The notes: generated by a model from the sequence alone, not told the origin. Counted from the first letter of the stretch, positions 42,728-51,533 are shown. The stretch: DNA of 64,000 nt from an uncultured Anderseniella sp. (GCA_947488295.1 CANKYU010000007.1:62001-126000); one strand, 5' to 3'. Numbers and translations are program-made.

Positions 42728-43427
42728 GCTTCTTGCCCTCGGACAAGCCCAGGTCGAATTCCGTTGGCAATGGGTCCGGGCGTACATATTTTTCCATCCT
42801 GCCACGCGACAGGTCCCAGTGCTCCATAGTCAGTTCGACAACCAATGCAGGTTCACGCTTTTCGATTGCCTCAATCATCCGGTCGTGCTGATCGCACGCA
42901 GTCCAGATCAACTGCTCTTCCCTGTCGTTCTTCGGGTTGTAAAACAACTGACCCATTCTGGTGTGGTCGATCAGCAGACGGTTGAGGCTCGGGGTCAGAT
43001 AGGCATTGCCGGCCATTTCACCAATAATGTGATGAAACGAGTGGTTGAACATCGCCATACCGAATACGTCACTGTTTTCGCCGGCCTTGCGGAAAGACCG
43101 CTGGGCACTCTTGAGTGCCGAAATCTGACTCGGCAGCGCATTTTCGGCGGCCAGCCTGCCGACAGCGGCATAGATCAGCGGCGCCGACTGAAAGAAGTTG
43201 CGCATGCTGGCAATGTCCATCGACGAGACCTTGGCGCCACGGTTTTCTTCCAGTGTGAGATAGCCTTCACCGGCAAGGCGCTGGAACACCTCTCGCAAGG
43301 GTGTTCTGGACAGTTCGTATTGCTGGGAAAGCACGGTTTCATCCAGTACGGATCCGGGCTCGATATTGAGCGTCAGAATGCGTTGCCTCAAGTCAGCCTG
43401 ACACGCCTGCTTCTTGTTGATTTTCAT
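42717..43427 (-). CDS. GntR family regulator, FCD (FadR-type) subgroup
   Basis: A 236-residue regulator. The N-terminal winged HTH (LDETVLSQQYELSRTPLREV, about residues 27-46) precedes an all-helical FCD effector domain whose metal/acid-binding residues fit FNHSFHHIIGEMAGN and CDQHDRMIEAIEK. It is first in the minus-strand operon, and its last codons contain the start of the DapA-family gene. A GTATAC palindrome just upstream of it, and again before the binding-protein gene, gives a simple autoregulated regulon. The inducer is probably the pathway substrate. Confidence 0.92.
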   Translation of the reverse strand: MKINKKQACQADLRQRILTLNIEPGSVLDETVLSQQYELSRTPLREVFQRLAGEGYLTLEENRGAKVSSMDIASMRNFFQSAPLIYAAVGRLAAENALPSQISALKSAQRSFRKAGENSDVFGMAMFNHSFHHIIGEMAGNAYLTPSLNRLLIDHTRMGQLFYNPKNDREEQLIWTACDQHDRMIEAIEKREPALVVELTMEHWDLSRGRMEKYVRPDPLPTEFDLGLSEGKKHAL

Positions 43428-43456
43428 ATCGGTCTTCCTCTGATGAGAAGATTAAT

Positions 43457-43475
43457 ATACAAATTGTATACAAAT
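43457..43475. promoter_or_regulatory. GntR-type operator before gntR
   Basis: ATACAAATTGTATACAAAT. It holds two overlapping palindromes, TACAAATTGTA and TTGTATACAA. It is 30 bases before the gntR start, in the promoter zone, and matches 37277-37295. Confidence 0.8.
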
Positions 43476-43666
43476 ATCAATATTCCATTTGTGGAGCCAA
43501 TGAAATTCCGGTGCCGCTGTCAATTGGCAGCACATGACAGGACTGGCCAGGGACAGGACGGCGAATACTGAATAACACTCAACGTGATGTGATCTACGAC
43601 GCGTGCAAACTTCGTGCTAGAAGTTGCCGGGTTCGATAAATGTTCAACTCCAACAGGGAGATCACA

Positions 43667-44857
43667 ATGGCCGGACCGCTGGACGGTGTTCGTATTCTGG
43701 ACCTGAGCAATATGGTTTCCGGGCCGCTTGGCGGGATGATACTGGCCGATCAGGGGGCCGATGTTGTCAAGGTTGAAAGCCCCGCAGGCGATGCCACCCG
43801 CGCCGTCGCGACACGCAGAGGCGGGTTTTCCGCATCGTTTCTCAACAACAATCGCAACAAGCGATCCATCGTCCTGGACCTGAAGAAGCCGAACGGGAAA
43901 GACACCCTGAAACGGTTGATTTCGACCGCAGATGTGATCCTGCAGAATTTCCGTCCTGGTGTCGTAGACCGCCTCGGTATCGGCTATGAAGATGCCAGGG
44001 CGCTGAAACCCGACATCATCTATGCCTCGATCAACGGTTTCGGCGAAGACGGACCCTATGCCCACAAGCCGGTTTTTGACCCGCTGGTGCAGTCGCTGTC
44101 GGGGCTGACCACCGTGCAGGCGGGATCCGACGATGTACGCCCTGCCCTGGTGCGCACCATTGTGCCAGACAAGCTCACCAGTTTTACCGTCGCGCAAGCC
44201 ATAAGTGCCGCCCTGTTTGCCCGGGAACGCACCGGCACGGGCCAGCACATCCAGCTCTCCATGCTGGATACCGTGGTGCACTTCCTGTGGTCTTCCGACA
44301 TGGGGGGCCACACCTTCATCGGTGATGAGCTGGAGGCGGAAACCGCCCAGAGTTTCATCGACCTGATCTATGAAACGTCAGACGGTTATATCTCGGTCGC
44401 GGCGTTTCGGCGGGTGGACTGGGAGAAGCTGGCCGATGCCTGTGACCGTCCGGACTGGAAAACCGATGAGCGCTTCCTCACGTCTGCCGGGCTGGAAGAG
44501 TTCAAGAATGACCGCCTGGTCATGACGCAGGACGCCCTCAAACAGCGAACAAGCCAGGAGTGGATCGACCGGCTGAACGAATTTGATGTGCCCCACGCCC
44601 CTGTCATGACGCGCAGCGAGATGATCCGGCATCCGCAAATCCAGGCCAACAAGCTGATTGTCGAACATGACCATCCCGAAGCCGGGCCGCTTCGCCAGAC
44701 CCGGACACCGGCCCGGTTCGGCGGAACACCTGCTGAGTACCGCATGGGCGGGCCACGGCTTGGACAGCACACCACGCAGGTGTTGAGCGAAGCGGGTTTC
44801 TCCGATGCCGAGATAGCCGCATTGCTTGAGGATGGGGCCGCAATGGCGGCAGAATGA
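43667..44857 (+). CDS. CaiB/BaiF family (class III) CoA-transferase
   Basis: A 396-residue CoA-transferase with LDGVRILDLSNMVSGPLGGM, LADQGADVVKVE and the catalytic aspartate at Asp138 (GPYAHKPVFDPL). It begins at ATG 43667 after AGGGAG; the in-frame ATG at 43640 has a poorer site. It is divergent from gntR, separated by 239 bases with the GTATAC operator between, so GntR might also affect it. It is clearly different from the copy at 808-2004. The carboxylic substrate is unknown. Confidence 0.92.
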   Translation: MAGPLDGVRILDLSNMVSGPLGGMILADQGADVVKVESPAGDATRAVATRRGGFSASFLNNNRNKRSIVLDLKKPNGKDTLKRLISTADVILQNFRPGVVDRLGIGYEDARALKPDIIYASINGFGEDGPYAHKPVFDPLVQSLSGLTTVQAGSDDVRPALVRTIVPDKLTSFTVAQAISAALFARERTGTGQHIQLSMLDTVVHFLWSSDMGGHTFIGDELEAETAQSFIDLIYETSDGYISVAAFRRVDWEKLADACDRPDWKTDERFLTSAGLEEFKNDRLVMTQDALKQRTSQEWIDRLNEFDVPHAPVMTRSEMIRHPQIQANKLIVEHDHPEAGPLRQTRTPARFGGTPAEYRMGGPRLGQHTTQVLSEAGFSDAEIAALLEDGAAMAAE

Positions 44858-44869
44858 AACCTATCGGGT

Positions 44870-44922
44870 AATTTTTGTCATTAATCAGGTGCCAAATTTC
44901 ACTTGTGTGAGAATTTTTGTCA
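44870..44922. promoter_or_regulatory. direct repeat AATTTTTGTCA before the amidinotransferase gene
   Basis: Two identical 11-base boxes, at 44870-44880 and 44912-44922, start 42 bases apart, which is four helical turns. They lie 50-100 bases before the ATG and could be sites for a regulator bound on one face of the DNA. Confidence 0.4.
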
Positions 44923-44970
44923 CATCATGCTGCTCTCCATTCATGATCCCCGACCTGAAGGAGCGCTGAA

Positions 44971-45903
44971 ATGAGCAAAGACACCTCCCCCTTGCGTGCC
45001 CGCGTGGACGGCGGCGGCACACCTGAGATGTCGGACTGGTATCTGAAATCCGAAACCGGTGTGCTGCGCGATGTTCTGCTTGGCCCGGCTGAAACCTTCC
45101 GCTGGCTGGGGCTGGAAAATGCCGCCTGGTCGTCACTGGTCCGCGATACGCTGCGCCGTGGTCTGAGGTTCGACAAGCAGCTTGCCATGCGCCAGCACCG
45201 CGAGATGGTCGATGCTTACGAAAGTGCCGGGGTCACCTGCCATTTTCTGCCGGCGGATGAACAGACACCTTACCAGATATACGCCCGCGACTCGTCTTTC
45301 ATGTCGCCCTACGGCGCGGTGATCTGCCAGTTGGCCAGTCCGCGCCGGCGCGGTGAGTATGCACCGGTGCTGCGCTTTTACCTGGAGAACAATATCCCGA
45401 TCTACGACATGGTGTCGGCGGGAAATTTCGAAGGCGGCGATTTCAACATCATCCGCCACGGCGTGGCCCTTGTCGGCTATACCGACCATCGTTCCGAAGA
45501 GGTTGCCGCCAACCAGGTGGCGAACTGGTTCAAGGCCGAAGGCTGGGAAATCAAGTATGCGCCCATTGACCAGTTCTATGTCCATATCGACCTGATGGTG
45601 TGCATGCTCAACGACAACTGCGCGGCCGTGTGCCTCGACACGACGCCCGATGACATTGTCGCCTGGCTGAAGGAAAAGAACATTGAGATCATCCCGGCGA
45701 CCTTCAAGGAAACCATGGCGCTGGGCTGCAATGTCGTGGCTCTGGGTGGCGACAAGGTATTGTCCACCCTGGGCGCCAGCGACCTGAACGCCAAAATGCG
45801 CGCCGCCGGATTTGAAGTCTACGATCCCGACATGACCATGTTCACCTGGGCCGGCGGTGGCGTTCACTGCATGTGCCAGCCGCTGCGCCGGGAAGCGGCC
45901 TGA
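44971..45903 (+). CDS. amidinotransferase/arginine deiminase superfamily protein
   Basis: A 310-residue guanidino-modifying enzyme fold. The motif ARDSSF (Asp107), GNFEGGDFNI (Glu154), YVHIDLM (His205) and GGGVHCMCQP (Cys300) give the usual acid, His and Cys catalytic set. Members are arginine deiminase, dimethylarginine dimethylaminohydrolase and glycine amidinotransferase; the short length favours a DDAH- or agmatine-type hydrolase. GAAGGAGC precedes the ATG. It follows a CoA-transferase on the same strand. The exact guanidine substrate is unknown. Confidence 0.88.
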   Translation: MSKDTSPLRARVDGGGTPEMSDWYLKSETGVLRDVLLGPAETFRWLGLENAAWSSLVRDTLRRGLRFDKQLAMRQHREMVDAYESAGVTCHFLPADEQTPYQIYARDSSFMSPYGAVICQLASPRRRGEYAPVLRFYLENNIPIYDMVSAGNFEGGDFNIIRHGVALVGYTDHRSEEVAANQVANWFKAEGWEIKYAPIDQFYVHIDLMVCMLNDNCAAVCLDTTPDDIVAWLKEKNIEIIPATFKETMALGCNVVALGGDKVLSTLGASDLNAKMRAAGFEVYDPDMTMFTWAGGGVHCMCQPLRREAA

Positions 45904-45945
45904 CGGCCTTGCGGGTAGCAGATTGCCGAAACCGGCAATCAGGCC

Positions 45946-45976
45946 TTGACCTGGAGTTACTCCAGCTTGGTAGTTG
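45946..45976 (+). promoter_or_regulatory. MerR-type promoter with 19-base spacer
   Basis: TTGACC at 45946-45951, the palindrome CTGGAGTTACTCCAG at 45951-45965 filling the spacer, and TAGTTG at 45971-45976. The long 19-base spacing with a dyad between the boxes is typical of promoters that MerR proteins activate by twisting DNA. Confidence 0.7.
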
Positions 45977-46005
45977 TTCTGAAACTATCAGCAAGGAAGT
46001 GACAC

Positions 46006-46359
46006 ATGCGCATTTCAGAAGCAGCGCTCAAGAGCGGCCTGAGCGTGGATACGATCCGCTATTACGAGAAATCCGGTATCGTCCCTGAGATTCGCAAGGG
46101 GCCGGACGGGCAGCGCCGGTTTTCAACAGAGAACGTCGACTGGCTCACCCTGTTGTTCTGGCTGCGCGAAACCGGCATGCCGATGAAGATCATGTACAGG
46201 TTTGCCAGCCTGTACCGGGCTGGTGATCAGACCATTCCTGAGCGCAAACAGGTGCTGCTGGCCCATGCTGAACATCTGAAAAAGCGAAGAGCTGATCTTG
46301 ATCGCTGTGAAGAGATGCTCGCCTACAAGCTGGCGATCTATGACGATATCGAGGGCTAG
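46006..46359 (+). CDS. MerR family transcriptional regulator
   Basis: A 117-residue regulator. The winged HTH lies at residues 1-40 (MRISEAALKSGLSVDTIRYY), followed by the dimer helix. The C-terminus is short and has no cysteine pair, so it is not a metal sensor of the classic kind and looks like the YfmP/AdhR-type aldehyde- or organic-responsive group. A textbook MerR promoter lies 30 bases upstream, and the SDR gene begins four bases after its stop, so it probably activates its own operon. Confidence 0.9.
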   Translation: MRISEAALKSGLSVDTIRYYEKSGIVPEIRKGPDGQRRFSTENVDWLTLLFWLRETGMPMKIMYRFASLYRAGDQTIPERKQVLLAHAEHLKKRRADLDRCEEMLAYKLAIYDDIEG

Positions 46360-46363
46360 AACA

Positions 46364-46963
46364 ATGAAGATAATCGTAATCGGAGCGCAAGGCGACATCG
46401 GCCGCGCGGCGTGTGCTGAACTGGCAACCCGGCACGAAGTGATCACAGCCGGCCGCAGCAGCGGCGACATCCGGGTTGATATCGCCGACCGGGCATCCAT
46501 TGATGCGATGTATCTGCAAGCCGGCAAGGTTGATGCGGTTGTTGCAGCCGTGGGCGAGGTTCACTTCGGCCCCTTGTCCGAGTTCACCGAAGATCAGTTC
46601 ATGCTGGGCCTGACCCACAAGGTGATGGGTCAGGTCAATGTCGTGCTGGCGGGCTTGAAGACAGTTAGTGAGGGTGGGTCGTTCACCCTGACCAGCGGCG
46701 TTCTGGACCGTGATCCAGTCAGGCAGGCAACCGGCGCCGCCACAGCCAACGGCGCGCTGGGCGGGTTTGTCAAAGGAGCGGCCATTGAAATGCCGCGGGG
46801 ATTGAGGGTCAACGTCGTCAGCCCGGGTCTGCTGGATGTATCCGTTCCGCGCTATGGCAGTTTTTTCCCCGGCCATGAACCGGTGTCATCGAAACGGGTG
46901 GGCCTGGCCTATGCCAAGAGTGTTGAGGGCGCGCTTACGGGGCAAGTCATCATCGTGGAATGA
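46364..46963 (+). CDS. short-chain dehydrogenase-like protein, atypical
   Basis: A 199-residue Rossmann protein with MKIIVIGAQGDIGRAACAEL (GxxGxIG) at the start. The Ser of the SDR catalytic group may be in SFTLTSGVLDRD, but the usual YxxxK is absent: the matching stretch reads ATANGALGGFVKGAA, with no Tyr. Such short SDR-like proteins are widespread next to MerR-type regulators. It is part of the MerR operon. Reductase activity is therefore uncertain. Confidence 0.85.
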   Translation: MKIIVIGAQGDIGRAACAELATRHEVITAGRSSGDIRVDIADRASIDAMYLQAGKVDAVVAAVGEVHFGPLSEFTEDQFMLGLTHKVMGQVNVVLAGLKTVSEGGSFTLTSGVLDRDPVRQATGAATANGALGGFVKGAAIEMPRGLRVNVVSPGLLDVSVPRYGSFFPGHEPVSSKRVGLAYAKSVEGALTGQVIIVE

Positions 46964-46981
46964 CATGCCTGTGACAGTACA

Positions 46982-47437
46982 TCAGGTGCCAGCCAGCAGC
47001 GATGTGTCCGCGGCCACGAACTCGACAGTATTACCTTCCGGGTCCTGGATGAAGATGCCGCGCCAGCCGATCCAGTCGAACACCTGCACCTTGTAGTCGA
47101 TAGCGTTGTCGCCCAACCACTTCATGATCGCGTTCTGGTCGTCAAAAGCCACGGACAGCGCCAGATGATGCAATGACGACTTCGCACCGGTCTCAGGCGC
47201 GTTTGAGCCACTCGGATGCAAGTCGGGGCGGCCAGCACTGTTGTGAAACAGAGCCAGAACTGTTGTGTGCCCGCCAAATCCGGCGCAAATCCTGAAAAAT
47301 GCAATGCCGGCATCGCGTGTATCACTCAACACGTCCAGGCCGACAATATCCCGGTAGAATTCAAACATGGCATCCATGTCGGAACAGCGAATGGCGATTT
47401 CGCCCAACTGGCGAACCTTGAACGGTGGGCGAGGCAT
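46982..47437 (-). CDS. VOC (glyoxalase/dioxygenase) superfamily protein
   Basis: A 151-residue protein with two beta-alpha-beta-beta-beta modules: IAIRCSDMDAMFEFYRDIVG near the start and LHHLALSVAFDDQNAIMKWL in the middle, ending FIQDPEGNTVEFVA. His and Glu residues at the usual metal positions are present (LHHLALSV and NTVEF). ATG 47437 has GAGGAG upstream; a TTG start three codons earlier is less likely. It converges on the SDR gene. The function could be lyase, dioxygenase or resistance. Confidence 0.85.
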   Translation of the reverse strand: MPRPPFKVRQLGEIAIRCSDMDAMFEFYRDIVGLDVLSDTRDAGIAFFRICAGFGGHTTVLALFHNSAGRPDLHPSGSNAPETGAKSSLHHLALSVAFDDQNAIMKWLGDNAIDYKVQVFDWIGWRGIFIQDPEGNTVEFVAADTSLLAGT

Positions 47438-47508
47438 GTCCTGCAACTCCTCTATCTTGCCGGCAGTTGAGCAAATTCACCGCACCAGGTCCACCGCTCT
47501 GACAGTGA

Positions 47509-48039
47509 TCATTCCTCCGGCATTGTGATGCCCGGCCAATCCCCGGTCACCTCCGCCTGCACCGGCCGTTCAAGAAACGTCGACAGCGTAATATAGCTCT
47601 TCGTGGTGCGCACACCGGCAAGTTGATACAATTGCGACAACAGCAGTTCCAGAGAGTGTGCATCGGCGGTGCGCACCTTGATGATCATGCCGCTATCTCC
47701 GGCAACAGAGTGCATTTCCTCCACCTCGGGAAAGTCGGCAATCTGCATCAGTTTCCTGCTCTTGCCCCAGCCTTCGAACTCCACGTGAACGAATGTCAGC
47801 AACGGCTTGCCGATAGCAGGTCCGTCCAGGCTCACGGTTGTTTGCTTTATGACGCCTGACTTGCGCAGCCGTTTGACCCGCTCGTGTACCGCCGGGGCGG
47901 AAAGCCCGACGATTTCTCCGAGCCTGGCGTAGGAACAACCGGAATCGGCGACCAATGCACCTAATATTTTTCGGTCAAACGGGTCCAGACCTGACTTCAC
48001 CGCAACCTTGTGCTGAACAGCATTCGCATTTTCATTCAT
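47509..48039 (-). CDS. Lrp/AsnC family transcriptional regulator
   Basis: A 176-residue regulator: helix-turn-helix (YARLGEIVGLSAPAVHERVK, about residues 37-56) and a C-terminal RAM ligand domain (AGDSGMIIKVRTADAHSLEL). It starts about 85 bases from the divergent ridA-like gene, so the two are probably co-regulated. Such regulators often respond to an amino acid that the divergent gene's pathway handles. Confidence 0.9.
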   Translation of the reverse strand: MNENANAVQHKVAVKSGLDPFDRKILGALVADSGCSYARLGEIVGLSAPAVHERVKRLRKSGVIKQTTVSLDGPAIGKPLLTFVHVEFEGWGKSRKLMQIADFPEVEEMHSVAGDSGMIIKVRTADAHSLELLLSQLYQLAGVRTTKSYITLSTFLERPVQAEVTGDWPGITMPEE

Positions 48040-48125
48040 TCGCTAATTTCCGATTTCACCTGACGTTTAGTCGGCATAATCTGCATAAATCCGAACGAAA
48101 TCAATACATATTGAGGGTCAGGTTA

Positions 48126-48509
48126 TTGAAAATACAGCAAGTAAACGCACCGGATGCACACAATCTGAAGACCGGGTATTCCCAGGCAATGGCCGTTTCT
48201 GGGGTTAGCCGCACAGTATATGTGAGCGGACAGATACCCGTCCGGCCTGACGGAACCGTGCCGGAAAGCTTCACCGAGCAGGCGGAACAGGCCTGGGCCA
48301 ATGTCGAAGCCCAGCTCAAGGCCGCCGGGATGGGGCTTGGCAACATCGTAAAGCACACAACGTTTCTGGCGGAGCGGCGCTACAGGGTCCAGAATTCACA
48401 GGTTCGCCGCAAGGTTCTGGGAGACCTGGAACCGGCGCTGACGGTGATCATCACCGGCATATTCGACGAAGCCTGGCTGCTGGAGATTGAGGCGGTTGCT
48501 GTCGAGTAG
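48126..48509 (+). CDS. RidA family (reactive enamine/imine deaminase) protein
   Basis: A 127-residue protein of the YjgF/YER057c/UK114 family. The arginine in YRVQNSQVRRKVLG and the GYSQAMAVSG and YVSGQIPVRPDG stretches fit. I use the TTG at 48126, preceded by GAGGGTCAGG, because the nearest ATG would cut into the first conserved strand. RidA hydrolyses 2-aminoacrylate-type intermediates from PLP enzymes. It sits divergent from an Lrp-type regulator, a frequent pairing. Confidence 0.85.
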   Translation: MKIQQVNAPDAHNLKTGYSQAMAVSGVSRTVYVSGQIPVRPDGTVPESFTEQAEQAWANVEAQLKAAGMGLGNIVKHTTFLAERRYRVQNSQVRRKVLGDLEPALTVIITGIFDEAWLLEIEAVAVE

Positions 48510-48536
48510 CCTTCCGGGCAGACCCGGCACCGCTTC

Positions 48537-49346
48537 TCAGTGATGCGGCTCAAGATCATAATGCAGGAGTTCGTTCGGAAACGGCCGGTCACCCAGAATG
48601 CGCAACACCTTAGGATCAATTCGTCCGCTGTCCAGGGAGAACAGTCCGGTCGAGTTCAGCGCGGTCCTGATGTCGATATTGCTACCGATGTACTTCCACA
48701 CACAGCGCGACACATAGGGATGGCGCTGCTTGCTGGACAGACCGAATGTCACGCCGCGCAACAGTGTTACCTGACTGCGGGGAGAAGGATACAGGACCGT
48801 TTCCACGATAGCATCGTCTGCAAGGCTCTGATACTCCATGAGGAAAATCCGGTTGCCCAGCAAGGACACCTGCCCGTCATACTTGGACAGGTAAAGAGCG
48901 CCCTCTTCCGGGTCATGGGTGCGTTCGATGGTCTTTGAGCAGACCAGGCCGTCACGCTCATAAAGGTGGGTGATGGCACGCAGCACATACCTGTCCCAAC
49001 TGAATGAATGGCAATGAGTAATGTAATATCCGAGATAGCGGCTGAGCGCCTTCCGGTCACCGGGAAACGCCTGCCGGAACAACTGATCCGACACCGGACC
49101 GCTGTCGCGACTGACCCTGCCTGCACGATATTCCATGCGGTCTGCAAATTCGTCCGCAGGCAGGAACAGATCGGCCGGACGGATGGAGAAATGATCACAA
49201 ATCTGGTTCAGGTTGTAGGCGGAAGGTTGCGATGCACCGGACAGATACTTGCTGAATTGCTGCCGATTGATGCCGATTGCGCGGCATACCTGAGATATGG
49301 ATTTCTCGAAACTGCACAGCAGTTTCAGATTCTGGGCAATATCCAT
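48537..49346 (-). CDS. XRE-type helix-turn-helix regulator
   Basis: A 269-residue protein. Residues 1-55 form an XRE-like HTH (CRAIGINRQQFSKYLSGASQ, then PSAYNLNQICDHFSI); the rest is a large unfamiliar ligand domain with GYYITHCHSFSWDRYVLRAI and VTLLRGVTFGLSSKQRHPYV. It starts 183 bases before the CocE-type gene and points away from it, so it may regulate that operon. The effector is unknown. Confidence 0.82.
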   Translation of the reverse strand: MDIAQNLKLLCSFEKSISQVCRAIGINRQQFSKYLSGASQPSAYNLNQICDHFSIRPADLFLPADEFADRMEYRAGRVSRDSGPVSDQLFRQAFPGDRKALSRYLGYYITHCHSFSWDRYVLRAITHLYERDGLVCSKTIERTHDPEEGALYLSKYDGQVSLLGNRIFLMEYQSLADDAIVETVLYPSPRSQVTLLRGVTFGLSSKQRHPYVSRCVWKYIGSNIDIRTALNSTGLFSLDSGRIDPKVLRILGDRPFPNELLHYDLEPHH

Positions 49347-49529
49347 GCTGACCCGATCAGGTAAATCTACAGTTGGGATGTCAGGTTAGCGCACACTCGA
49401 CCATATCTTAAGCGAATTGTTGCGCCATCAGCATAAAACCGCGTCAGGTAGTGCGAAGCCGCGAAATTGCACCAGCCCGCTCCTGCCCCGATCATCAGGC
49501 TGTCTGACCGATCGACAGAGGCGCTTTAC

Positions 49530-51533
49530 ATGGATGTCCGCAATTACGGCTACACGATCATAGAGAACGAATGGATCGCGATGCCCGATGGTTGCCGTCT
49601 TGCCGCACGCATCTGGATTCCCGACGAATGCCACAGCCAGCCGGTTCCCGCCATTCTGGAATACCTGCCCTATCGCAAACGCGGTGGCACGGGCGCCCGC
49701 GACAACATCACCTTCGATCACTTTGCCCGCTCCGGTTATGCCGGCATCCGGGTGGACATTCGCGGCAATGGCGAGTCCGAGGGCCTGATGGAAGATGAGT
49801 ACACCGCCCGCGAGCTGGATGACGGCAAGCACGTGATTGCCTGGATTGCCAGTCAGAATTGGTGCAACGGCAATGTCGGTATGATCGGCCACTCATGGGG
49901 AGGTTTCAACGGCCTGCAGATCGCCGCACTGCAACCACCGGCGCTGAAGGCGATTATCACTTCATGCTCGACCGATGACCGTTACAACGATGACATTCAC
50001 TATATGGGCGGGTGCCTGAACAACGACAACACGACCTGGTCACAGCAGATGCTGGCCTATTCCTCACGCCCGCCTGACCCGGCCATTGTCGGAGATGAAT
50101 GGCGCAGCAGATGGCTGCAGCGGCTGGAAAACATGCCGATGCTGGCCGCCAACTGGCTGCGCCACCAGCGTCGCGACGAGTTCTGGAAGCACGGCTCGGT
50201 GTGCGAGGATTATTCTGACATCAAGGCTGCGGTGCTGGCGGTGGGTGGCTGGCACGACTGTTATACGAACGCCATACCTCGCCTGCTGGAAGGACTGACG
50301 TCCCCTGCCAGGGGAATCATTGGCCCCTGGGAGCACGCCTATCCGCACCTGGCACGCGTGACGCCGGGGTTTAACTTTCTCGACGAGGCGGTTCGCTGGT
50401 GGGATTTCTGGCTCAAGGGCATCAGCAATGGCGTGGATCGGGACCCGGCCCTGCGGGCCTATCTCATGGAGGCATCCGCACCGTCTGTGAAAAATGGCTT
50501 CCGGCACGGTCACTGGGTCAAGGAAGAGGTCTGGCCCGCCCCGTCCATAAAGCCGGTTGTGCTGCATCCGGCAGAAAACGCGCGGCTTGACTGCAGCCCG
50601 GGTGACGACAGCGAGGCCATCATCTCGACACCACAGGATACCGGCCTTTCATTCGGCAACTTCTGCCCCGGCATGCGGGTCGATGACGAACTGCCGGGCG
50701 ACCAGCGCGACGATGATGCAAAGTCAGTGCTGTTCGAGACGGCACCGCTTGAAGAGTCTTTGACCATTCTGGGGTTTCCGGAGCTTCAACTTGAGATTGC
50801 CTGTGACAGACCGGTCGGATTTGTCGTGGCGCGTCTGTGCGATGTTGCGGCGGATGGGGCGAGCACGCGGGTGTCGCACAATCCCCTCAATCTCACTCAC
50901 CACAGTTCCCATGAGGTGCCCGAGAGCCTGCAACCCGGCAAGTTCTACAAGGTGAAATTCAAGCTGTGTGCCGCAGGTTACGTATTTCCCAAGGGACACC
51001 GAATCCGGCTGGCGTTGTCATCGACGTACTGGCCCGCCTTATGGCCGGCGCCGGAAACAGCAGTGCTCACCTTGCGCCTTGCCGGCAGCAGTCTCACCCT
51101 GCCGGTCAGGCAATCATCGGCCAGCGAAATTACCCTGCCACAAACATCGGCACTGCCCGACAACGGTTTTACGATCCTGCGGCCGGCCGGCAATGAACGG
51201 GTTTGGGAGCGCGACAACCAGACCGGTGCGGTCTTCATGGAGATCCGTGACGACCTCGGTCGCCAGCTTGATGAAGCCAATGGCCTGGAGAGCGACAGCC
51301 AGGCGCGGCACTCCTACTGGATCAAACCCGATGACCCTTTGTCTGCGCGCACGGAAGGCGCCTGGACGTTCGAATTCCAGCGCGGAGACTGGCAAGCGCG
51401 CACCGAGACACAGACACGCATGACGAGCACCGCAACCAGTTTCCGGCTGCAGGGATATTTGCGGGCATTTGAAGGCGACCAACTGCTGTTTGAGAAGAAG
51501 TGGGATGAAGAAATCCCGAGAGACCATGGATGA
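49530..51533 (+). CDS. CocE/NonD family alpha/beta hydrolase
   Basis: A 667-residue hydrolase of the X-Pro dipeptidyl-peptidase/cocaine-esterase type. The nucleophile is Ser122 in GMIGHSWGGFNGLQ. The N-terminal AILEYLPYRKRGGTGARDN and the C-terminal jelly-roll domain (YVFPKGHRIRLALSSTYW) are typical. It lacks a signal peptide, so it is cytoplasmic. I prefer ATG 49530 over a TTG 63 bases earlier. Its stop overlaps an in-frame ATG in front of the binding-protein gene. The substrate could be an ester, amide or proline-containing peptide. Confidence 0.9.
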   Translation: MDVRNYGYTIIENEWIAMPDGCRLAARIWIPDECHSQPVPAILEYLPYRKRGGTGARDNITFDHFARSGYAGIRVDIRGNGESEGLMEDEYTARELDDGKHVIAWIASQNWCNGNVGMIGHSWGGFNGLQIAALQPPALKAIITSCSTDDRYNDDIHYMGGCLNNDNTTWSQQMLAYSSRPPDPAIVGDEWRSRWLQRLENMPMLAANWLRHQRRDEFWKHGSVCEDYSDIKAAVLAVGGWHDCYTNAIPRLLEGLTSPARGIIGPWEHAYPHLARVTPGFNFLDEAVRWWDFWLKGISNGVDRDPALRAYLMEASAPSVKNGFRHGHWVKEEVWPAPSIKPVVLHPAENARLDCSPGDDSEAIISTPQDTGLSFGNFCPGMRVDDELPGDQRDDDAKSVLFETAPLEESLTILGFPELQLEIACDRPVGFVVARLCDVAADGASTRVSHNPLNLTHHSSHEVPESLQPGKFYKVKFKLCAAGYVFPKGHRIRLALSSTYWPALWPAPETAVLTLRLAGSSLTLPVRQSSASEITLPQTSALPDNGFTILRPAGNERVWERDNQTGAVFMEIRDDLGRQLDEANGLESDSQARHSYWIKPDDPLSARTEGAWTFEFQRGDWQARTETQTRMTSTATSFRLQGYLRAFEGDQLLFEKKWDEEIPRDHG

